Assembly: GCF_000485595.1 (NCBI RefSeq)
Contig: NW_014577178.1
Coordinates: 2,038 to 29,246 of the forward strand
Source: Priapulus caudatus
Taxonomy: Eukaryota; Priapulida; Priapulimorpha; Priapulimorphida; Priapulidae
Direction of reading: 5' to 3'
DNA length: 27,209 nt
Shown piece by piece: positions 18,787 to 27,209 of this stretch; the first letter of the stretch is position 1; the number at the start of each line of letters is the position of its first letter. A program made the position numbers and the translations under genes. The notes under the pieces were generated by a model. It did no database searches. It was not told the DNA's origin and worked only from the letters and a program-made list of their open reading frames with translations.

Positions 18787-21700
18787 CTGCAATAGTAAAA
18801 CAATACACTTTTTAGATGGCAATCTCATACATTTATTCATCACGTACATTCATGTCACATAGTGCACATCACATTTTACTGATAACGAGAAAAATTATGT
18901 CTAGTACATATATGCATATCAAGAGTGCATAATAGAGAAATCAAATCATAATGCATCTCTATTATGCACTCTTGATGCATATATTGAATCTATCATAAAC
19001 ACGTTTTTACTAATCAACCTCATAACAGTTTAACACTATCACTGTTGTTATGATAATGCTTTTTTAAAGTAGGATAAATTCCGACATCTGATAATATATG
19101 AGTTGATCCGGAAACAACTCCATATGATCATTTGGGACATTATAAATCTCATTAATATCTGGCATGAAGACGAAAAAGTACTATAATTAAGGAGGTTATT
19201 TTGCGCATAACAACTAATAAGACAACAATAACTATATATCAAGTAATGTAACCAACACTGCTAACATTTGTTTCTATGGCAAGAGCCTAATAATCTTTCA
19301 AATTATACTCTCCAGTGGTGATAAATGGATTTTGGCCAACAGTATCACATGTGATTAGCCAAATTAATACATGCTACTATTATTGGCTTATTACTGCAAA
19401 TCTCTGTAATCCACGTCATAATAAAATCAATAATTTGTGGTATGGCTGCATTATGCATCTTCGTACTAAGGCAGTCAATCCAAATATAGCCCAACTAGCT
19501 TTGCGCCGTTTTGTAGAGCACAAATCGTTCACTATAACGTTACAAGTAATCTGCTTTTACGGTGGTAACGCTCATAATGGCAAGAAGCGCAGCGTATACA
19601 TGGCACCCTCATTCACTCGGACAGCAAGCACTTGAATACTTCGCATCCATCATTTGCACCAAGCATAATTAACAACGAGCACCTACTGTAGGCATCTTGC
19701 ATCACTACCAGAGATTTAATTTGCACACACCCTGACGGTGTACGTGCAAGACACGTCATGCGCAGGCTATAAAGGAAAAGCGACCGAGAACCCTCTTACT
19801 AAAGACCTCTTAAAACATTCTGTATACAGCAAATTAGCGAAAATAGCTCCATCAGGATGTCAGTTTTTACTTTGGCTGATTCCATCTTCCAAAAAATCTA
19901 AATAAATACGTATATACAAATCGAATGAGACTGGTATTACCAGGGCCACAAGCAAGGGTTATAAAACATGAGGAGCGAGAACGGCAGGCAGGGATAGACA
20001 CGGAGAAAGCAAGAGATGGGGAGAACATATGGGGGGGGGGCAAGGAACAGAGAAGAGTGAAGCAGCGAAAGGCAAGAGGGAGAGATAAAGGGAGACCGAG
20101 CTGTGAGCTATGCAAGCAGAGGGTGGGCACACACATGTGGTCTGCATTAGCCCCAGATATGCCAACTTCCTGTTTATAGCTGTTCCCATTATATAGAAAG
20201 CTTACACCGCTACCACTACCCTGCTTTACTGGGCAACTATCCCTACATTTTAAAGTAAGCCCTAGCGCTGGGCCCCCATGGTAAAACCCATTCCTCTTTG
20301 TGGCGTACATCGTCTTTATCCTATCGTTATCACTGTGCTACTAATATGTTCACTATAGTTGTACAAGGAATAAATAAAACCAGTGACGTCAATATCAGTA
20401 GACGGGTACTTTTTTTCTACGAGTGAAACGTGGAGGGAACGTTGTATGAAACCAAGCACTGAGAAATACGACCATCATATCATTAGCTACTAACAATATC
20501 AGGTAATCTCTACATGTCTGCCACAATACGCTTTGCTGTGTGAAAAAGGTACGACTAATTTCTGCCGACAAAGAGACAGGTATACACTATAACATCAATA
20601 ACTAGCAGCTGACTGTCTAAATACGTGTTCGTGCGAGTCTGTACGTGTGCAAGGGAGAGAGGGAGAGACAGAGAGATGTGGTGGGAGCAAGGCTGAAATG
20701 AGAAGGAGCAACACAACAAAGGAAGCGATGGGTGCGGAAATGAGATCAAAGCGAGATGCCAATTAACAGCAGCTTTTACAAGTGGACGGACATCACTGCA
20801 AGTGAAGGCTTCTCACCTACCTCCCCCCCACTCCCTGGCCACTAATATATATGTGCATAATATGCGCGCTGACCTTTCAGAATACTAGCCACTAATTCAT
20901 ACACAATCGCACAACAAAACTGCACTTTTCCGGTACGCTTAATACGTTTTTTTTACTACAACGTATTAATGCTGCATACAGTGAGTAGACCTCGACAGAC
21001 TAAATGATTCCCCATGAGACACGTTGGACGGCTACGTATAAGTGCCCAGACAATGGCACCATTGAAAATATCACTGATACATGACTGAAAACGTTTTCAA
21101 TCTAAAGATTGCGCTAGGAAAGCGCACACATGATTGCCATTCATAAAATCATGACTAAGTAGTAAGCATTCGACCTAGGGTATAATATATTCGATCATGT
21201 TTGCTTTATAATCACGAATATGGCCACACATTTTTGACAATCACGACAGCTAATCATTCTGCTAACTCCTCTCACGGTAATCGCCGCTTGACAGGTATAT
21301 GGCCTTATTACCTCTACATTATTGGACACTGTGCATGTTCACCTAGCAACGCTTGCAAATGTGGGATGGGTAACCCAGAGAAAGTCACTCCAAATTCTGC
21401 AAAGTTTATTTTTCCCATTAAGCAAATAGTAGCATTCATTAAAATGCTGGCTCATTCAAATTTTCCCACAACTATACGCTATCGGCCAGACACAATAACA
21501 GTGTCCGAGTTTGGACAGTGCTGTCCCTTAAACGCTGTTCAACAGCCAAGGACATTTCGGCCAAGTTTCAGAAGAATTATTAGTATATGCTGCAGACACT
21601 AGCATGATCTTTGTGGATAACAACAAGCAGTCTTAGGTAGGCTACGTGTATGGAATAGCGTTGCTCCAACTTCAGCAGCGACGGCAATGAATAGCAATTG

Positions 21701-22629
21701 ACACTTCATGAATAGAAACTAGTTTTCTACTTTGTCACGCTCGAACACCTCCGAATAGGGGCATCTTCATACCTCAATGAGCATGCTAACCAGCATCTGC
21801 CTGCTTCTTCTACATTTCTCGCGTCTATAACAACCACGAACAAGTTTCCTACTAACTCCCAAACACCCGAAGCACGAGACAAAATATCAAATCTAATATT
21901 TTTGTCAAACGACGTGCACGTCATCCGCAGGCTTGTCCATAGAATAGCGACAAGGAGACACGTAATTGTCTGACACAGCGAAAATAACGCAAGAATCCGA
22001 TTTGCGCGACCACCACTCGTGGTCGTAGTACAAATTATATCGGAGTGACGAGGCGCCCTCTAGAGGGCATAAGCTCGGGTTACACGCGTAGACCGACCAC
22101 TTCGCAGGCGCGGCTCGCACTGCACGAGAAGCGCTCGAAAACTTCAACATTCGGCATGAAATCGCTGTGGTGCCTCTGAGCCGTTTAAAATAAGCCACCG
22201 GCGAAAGAAGCTCTGGCCTTGTAGCAGAATTCCTCCGACGAGCAGCGACATGAAAAGGAACCGCGCATCGCCGGCCACCGTAAGGCGACCCGGCATGAGA
22301 CGTTCGCAGTGCGATATTTTGCCTCGTGAGCACGGGCACTTCGCGTAATCGGCAGACAAACACGACCGTGTTTACCGAAATCCAACGCAAATAAGTTGGG
22401 CCGAGTATCAGCGGCCGAGAGGCCGTTAACGTTTAAGTAATTTTCGAGGCAATTACGTGACGACGGCGCGCCATTCAAACGCCAGGTCTCTGCCGCCCAG
22501 AAAGGCCAACACAATCCGCCGTAAGCCGACCAGTGCCGACGTACGTGCGCCGCGACGCACGCAGGAAACCCAAACATTAGCACGAAAGACACACACTCGC
22601 TCTGCTACTCGAGCGAGACCACTGAAACC
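18787..22629. other. Region upstream of the first recognised exon; no gene identified
   Basis: Probably intron or 5' flank of the E-protein gene. A purine-rich stretch with a G-run lies at about 19970-20110. From about 22,030 the sequence turns CpG-rich. Open frames at 19867-20310 and 21905-22592 (minus) lack recognisable domains. Confidence 0.5.
18908..18984. repeat. Near-perfect 29-bp-stem hairpin
   Basis: The left arm ends CAAGAGTGCATAATAGAGA (to 18938) and the right arm begins TCTCTATTATGCACTCTTG (from 18956), continuing through GCATATAT. The only flaw is a 2-nt AT bulge on the left arm; the loop is 17 nt. It lies upstream of the DSPRY exon, presumably in an intron. Size suits a small foldback element remnant or a structured RNA precursor. 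Confidence 0.75.
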
Positions 22630-23230
22630 CTAATCCGCACGACTCTTATAGTATATACACCTGTATCTCCCTGCACTTCACAGCGTGGACACGGTGCCAC
22701 ACGCCTTAATTATAATGTGCCTGCACACCTCTTAATTAACACGCTTTCTCTGTTCCCACACCCCCGTAATTTCTTACGTAATTTCGTAATTTATCCTACT
22801 ACTTAATGTGACCCCACACCTCTACACGGCATCACACTACTTGAATTAACTACATTTTCACCTCTCACTGCTTAAAATTTAACCCCAACCCTCCACATTT
22901 CCCTCGCAATGCCTAAAACCTTTCAACACGCCTTAACTATTCCTCACACTTCTTAATGTGGACCTCCGATACATCCGCCACATTTTGACTCACTGTGTAT
23001 CTGAGCAATGCATCTACATCATTTACACTCAATGTCAACCCCGGCTCTATACTATTTCTTATTATTTTGACCCAAACCTATTTACACTCACTGCACATGG
23101 TCCGCCACACAGCTCACTGTAGACACACCCTTGTGCTCCTTCCTTCGCCACCCCTTCTACATCTCAATAATCCCCCCACCCCTCCAACGACTAGCATCCC
23201 TGCGACTCAAAAGAATCACCATATGAAAGA
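22630..23230. repeat. G-poor, pyrimidine/CA-rich tract with degenerate repeats
   Basis: The plus strand is strongly depleted in G across roughly 600 bp. A phrase like CACACCTCTTAAT(T)AAC recurs with variation about every 30-60 bp (near 22675, 22720, 22815, 22930). It sits between two CpG-rich stretches. Likely an old degenerate satellite-like repeat. Confidence 0.5.
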
Positions 23231-24850
23231 ACGTTAGGTGTGAACAGCCAGCGGAAAAAACAAGTTCACTCACACGGCAAACTGAGCGCACGGACAAAAC
23301 CATTTGTTTCCAATAAAGTCGGACGCGTACAAATACGTCCAAAAATACCCCGGCCGAGCCTAGCCCGAGAGCATTCATGAAAGCACAGAACGAGGAGCCC
23401 GACCCTAGTGTCCCGCAGCAGCACCCGCGCATGCGCATTAACGCCTCGCCCCCTCATTAAGGCAACACCGCACTGCTTGTGCAAATATAAATACATTTTT
23501 TGTGCGAACGCCAATTTTCATAAACAGCGAAGCTGAATAAACACGGCGAGAATGTTTTGCCATTTCAGGTTCGGGGAGGACCTCGATAAGGTCTGGCATT
23601 TCAATAATAAATACTGGTCAGTTTTCATCTACACACATCACGCTATCTACTAGCCGCCCGCCAGCCGTCAGTTTTTTTTTTGCGCGCGTGGAGCTTGTTG
23701 CGACAAAGCAAAGGGCCTATTGACTCGTCAGCTATCTACCACAGACAAATTGCAACGGCAGAACGATCACGCACGGCTAAAACCCAGTAAAAACTAAAAC
23801 CCAGTAAAAACCGAGTGCGTGAGAAAAACTGGCCATAGTCGCGCGATCGCAAAAAACATCGGCTCGTCAGTGCTACTGTAACACCGCGAATCACACCGGT
23901 TTATCAATGGAATCGGAAGACATCAACAAACGCACGTGTCTGGCGCAGTGCCGTACACATGCACCGCATGTTCGGTGGCGGAGGCAACGTGGCCGGCGTG
24001 CACCTTGACGTACCGGGACCTTCTTACAACCCTCAGCCGCAACTATGCATATGACTAACATATTGGACCAATTCGCCTGTCTAGACGCGCACGGCAGATT
24101 TAACAAAATTCATTGACGCGAAATAAATAAAAACAGACACTACATCAAGAGTGCGAGAGTAGTAAGCTGTAGTAAGACATGTGCCACTTGGCCGGCTGTT
24201 TGGCACAGATCTGGGATAAACTTGGTACACCTGTTGCCAGGATGTATCCCCAAAACAGGGATGACTTCACGCGCGCACACGCGCTCGAGCGTTTACATGC
24301 GCGCGTGTACACACACGGCCGCGTGCCGGCCACACGATCATCCACCCGCATCGCAGTGGTTGTTTTCCTGAGGGCCTTTCATAAATGCATGCTATCGGGT
24401 CGGAAGAGAACACTTCTGAGGAAGCTAGTAATTGGAGCACTGCCAACTTAACGGACAGAATATAATCCGTCGGAGTATACGTGCACCTAGCCATCGCAAT
24501 CTTCTTAGAAATGCTACGTAAAAACAGCCATTTAACACATGAGAAGTCGACATTTTCTGCGTTCTAATGAAATTCGAATTAGTGAACGCGTCTACATAGA
24601 ATATAGCATCTAGTGGACTTCTTTAATGCTGGAGGAATCTATATATGCACACTCACTTGCCGTGCAGAAGCTGCGCCGGCTAAAACTTTTCCTCCAGTGA
24701 GGGGGGGGGGCTTTAAGCGTTCTTACCCAGGTCCAAGTGCTTATACGCTCACTTACTTCAGACGAACGCGAGTCGGAATCGGTTCGAGAGACCTCAAAGT
24801 ACCACTGCGTGGTGCGCGCTTCACCCGAGTGTGGAGGCTGCTTAAATAAC
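23231..24850. other. CpG-rich stretch without a recognised gene
   Basis: Frequent CGCG and GCGC strings (near 23420, 23680, 24270-24330) set it apart from the A+T-rich introns and could mark a promoter region. A 55-codon minus-strand frame (23438-23274) ends at a donor-like CGT|GTGAGT, but nothing identifies it. A G-run lies near 24702. Confidence 0.35.
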
Positions 24851-24853
24851 AGG

Positions 24854-24861
24854 TATAAATA
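24854..24861 (+). promoter_or_regulatory. TATA-box-like site TATAAATA
   Basis: A consensus-quality TATAAATAG sits at the edge of a CpG-rich stretch. A start site would fall near 24884-24890. No convincing plus-strand coding exon follows: the frame from 24895 to 25089 lacks an ATG start. May be chance or a noncoding transcript. Confidence 0.25.
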
Positions 24862-25217
24862 GCACAGGGCAGAGGTTACATCTCTCGGCTGGCATTGCTA
24901 GTGAGACAGAGCAACAAAAACTTGCCACCGGGATCAGTTTTCTCTCGCAGAGAAGCTTTCCGAAAGCATCAAGTAGTGATAGGAATTGACAGCGGTAACA
25001 TAAAAGAGCGCGTATGCAGACGAATTTTAAGCGATTCGAAGTGTTTTATACAAATCATGTTTGATAAAAGGTGCTTTCCAGAAAGCTAATGTATCAGTCA
25101 GTGCTTGGTAGACTGCATGTAGCAGTAGTGTGATAGCACATAATACAGTACCCTGATAGATCGCACCACTACTACCAGCAAATACAATTAAAACGCGCCT
25201 CCATTTTATAATATGGT

Positions 25218-26066
25218 AACACCATTGTCACGTGGTATGACGTCGGGAGCTCCGCTTTTAGGCAGTGCCTAAATATGAATATTATTCTCGAAACACACAA
25301 CAAATTCGCAAGTCTTGGGGAAACACTGTTGAGTCGTGCAATGGTTTTCTATGCAGCCCCTTTGCGTGAGATTTCACTTGCATGAACGTAATAGACGACA
25401 TTTTACACACGCGCTACAACAGCAACGAATACTAACATTTCTCGTTCGACCAGAAAGGCCACAATTAAAAAAATATTTGTTTGCTCTCACCCGACCCAGG
25501 CTGAAAAGTTTGGGTAGGTAGGTAGGCTTTTCCCCCTTTTTTGAAGGGGGGTCTTTTTACAAATTCAGCATGGTGTCTACATGCTCGGGTGTGCTTGTGT
25601 GGAGATACCTTTTATGTTGAATGTTTGTTTTGCTTGGTACATGTATTGCCTACAAATTTATATAATGTACAGTGATACAATTTGTAAAAAAATGAAAGTG
25701 TCAATGACACTGTAGCTCACCACAAAAAAGGACACAAATGAGTGAGTGAGAAGAAGTCAGTTTTAATTGAGCAACCATCGACGTGCATTATAGGAACGGA
25801 GAGTATATATGGGAGAACTCCCATTATAACTCTTGATATTTTGATATGTGTAATTTTTTATGTGAAAATAAATGTTTGAGATGTGAAAGTCTGAGATGTG
25901 GGCGAGTGATGGCGTTACACCTAAATGATCGCCATTTAACGTTTTTATAATATTCAGATTTAGGCACTGCCTAAAAGCGAAGCTCCCGATGACATTGTGT
26001 AACGTGTAAGATTGAGAGGATACGCTTATTCCATGTAGCTGCTATATACCACGTGACAATGGTGTT
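25218..26066. mobile_element. Non-autonomous DNA-transposon-like element with terminal inverted repeats
   Basis: AACACCATTGTCACGTGGTA (25218 on) is a perfect 21-bp inverted match to 26046-26066. Just inside, about 44 bp (GGGAGCTCCGCTTTTAGGCA and on) pair with 25947-25993 with few mismatches; both arms contain the palindrome TTTAGGCA(G/C)TGCCTAAA. The right side has about 52 extra bases between the two blocks. No transposase frame is visible and I could not define a target duplication. Confidence 0.65.
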
Positions 26067-26906
26067 TCCCTGCCCATAACACAACTTTTGTCAAAGGTTA
26101 ATTGGTTGCATGGAAGTGTTTACTTCGTATGAGTTTTTCTAGGCGGTAGCACACGGAATTGCCATCTGTATATCGCAATAATAATTTTTAAACCAAAATG
26201 AATCCCAATTTGTGACGGTAGATGGCGCTATACCCGCTTTGATGTCTCTTAGCGATGGCGTTCGAAATAAATAGGTTATGCTGCGTTCTGACATGTTTTG
26301 TAAAACTTTACTCTAATATAGACGTTTTATCAGCAGGGTGGAGAGGAAATACAACAATTTTGCATTAAAGATATTGTCAATGAAATCTTGTAAAACGAAC
26401 CAGACGAGAGTGACACCACAGACTGTTATCTGCGTGTCTATATAACATGCTATATAATTGCCAAAACCTACCTAATTTGCATAAAAAAAATATCAAAACC
26501 CCTGTAATACGTTTTGGGGCCAGCCCTTATTCATTCACATATTAAAAAATGAGCAAAATCCGTTGAACCTGACTAATGGCAATTTCCATTTTTTCCAAAA
26601 AATTGCCGTGGCTCGAAAGTACGTCAACTGGCGTGCTCCAAAATAGGACGTTCAAACCTCTCCCATAGCAGTAACAACTATACCCAATTTCAAACATGTG
26701 GGTCAAACGGTTCCTGAGTTATCGGTGACCGCGTAGCCAAATGTTGACGGAAGGACGGATGGACGGACGTACGACAGACGACGACCCATGGCAATAGCTC
26801 ATCTTGACGATGTCAAGGTGAGCTAAAAAATGGGAAAGATAAATACATTTTTTTGACGGGTGGGTCGGGTGAGGAGGGCAAACAAACAATATTTTTATTA
26901 TGGCCT
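25456..26906. repeat. Second, overlapping inverted-repeat pair
   Basis: AGGCCACAATTAAAAAAATA...TCACCCGACCCA (25456-25498) pairs imperfectly with TGGGTCGGGTGAGGAGGGCA...TATGGCCT (26861-26906). One arm lies inside the 25218-26066 element, so the two structures overlap and imply nested or composite insertions. Confidence 0.55.
26500..26830 (+). mobile_element. Repeat-element fragment with GGACGGA run and terminal hairpin
   Basis: A non-coding repeat-like segment carries a GGACGGATGGACGGACG run at about 26752-26769 and ends in AGCTCATCTTGAC-GAT-GTCAAGGTGAGCT (26796-26824), a 13-bp-arm hairpin with one mismatch or G-T pair, followed by A residues. Such GGACGG-bearing repeats are common in marine invertebrate genomes. 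Family not identified. Confidence 0.4.
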
Positions 26907-27209
26907 AACCATGTACGAACACATATGAAACTGGACTCGCCCTTATCTAGTACAACCCTACTTCTTTACACAAGAAATGTCAGTAAAACATACACTTACT
27001 TGACTTCTGTTCAGAAGTTTGATAATAGTTTTATACGAGTTTATATATTCTTTTAGAAACTCGCGCTAATATAGTAAGCAGGTATGTATATATATCAGGG
27101 TTCATAGTAGTAAGACACATGTTGAAATAAGGACTTATAAGACTCTTTCTGGAGGCAAAAATAAGACTTTTTTAGGCGATTTCTGATAGATCACCGACTA
27201 TTAAAGTAC
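26907..27209. other. Right edge of the window; nothing recognised
   Basis: A+T-rich sequence with a short ATATAT run near 27086. No exon, RNA gene or element boundary recognised. Confidence 0.6.

Noticed and set aside
19867-20310. 147-codon minus-strand frame
   Set aside because: Largely the complement of a purine-rich low-complexity stretch, giving Leu/Ser/Pro runs; no ATG-initiated domain recognised.
21201-21602. 133-codon plus-strand frame
   Set aside because: No recognisable domain, A+T-rich intronic composition and no ATG with good context; most likely chance.
21905-22592. Three overlapping minus-strand frames of 71 to 161 codons
   Set aside because: The G+C-rich sequence is open in several frames at once; no domain, and no suitable donor with the right phase was recognised.
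24775-24790. tRNA B-box-like GGTTCGAGA
   Set aside because: The bases after it do not complete a B box and no cloverleaf or A box is found upstream.

Overview
The window looks like nuclear DNA from an animal, most likely a marine invertebrate. It has short exons (54 to about 207 bp) split by GT/AG introns, A+T-rich introns full of microsatellites and degenerate repeats, and no compact prokaryote-style genes. I cannot name the species. One gene is clearly recognisable, on the minus strand: a class I bHLH transcription factor (E protein, the TCF3/TCF4/TCF12/daughterless family). The evidence is a chain of splice-compatible exons whose translations follow the vertebrate TCF12/TCF4 order: DSPRY/SPKP block, GLPPMSTF block, [39 protein letters not shown] (activation domain 2), ERRHANNARER basic region, helix-loop-helix, and LNPKAACLKRREEEK tail. 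The exons with activation domain 1 and the canonical start are not visible, so the gene is 5'-partial here.

Layout in + coordinates (the gene reads right to left). 1-2969: 3' flank or 3' UTR. 2970-6844: C-terminal half, comprising the last exon, a possible alternative C-terminal exon, the tail exon, two exons sharing the bHLH, and two linker exons; a degenerate tandem repeat lies just upstream of one acceptor. 8607-8723: a first-coding-exon candidate with an in-frame stop just before its ATG, able to start a 260-residue isoform lacking activation domain 2. 11912-12192: the activation-domain-2 exon with two usable acceptors. 12451-13144: a foldback element built from ACAAATTGTC motifs around a large compound microsatellite. 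13047-16970: an exact-length tandem duplication (2 x 1,962 bp, about 7 substitutions, no indels) carrying two certain exons and one probable extra exon per copy. 17404-18786: three upstream exons. 18787-27209: no gene recognised; a hairpin, a G-poor tract, CpG-rich stretches, a TATA-like site and a transposon-rich right end.

All exon phases fit. The minimal chain (VYN-DGA-GYN-IYS-SSW-QSR-ASP-DLS-SNP-bHLH-tail-QMP) is 1,473 nt, or 490 residues plus stop. The duplicated unit starts and ends in phase 0, so extra copies would insert without breaking the frame. The most interesting content is the apparent isoform machinery of this one gene: a second exon resembling the activation-domain-2 helix, dual acceptors at the real one, an internal first exon, an alternative acidic C-terminus, and a recent duplication of the exon block just before activation domain 2 (unless that is an assembly artefact).
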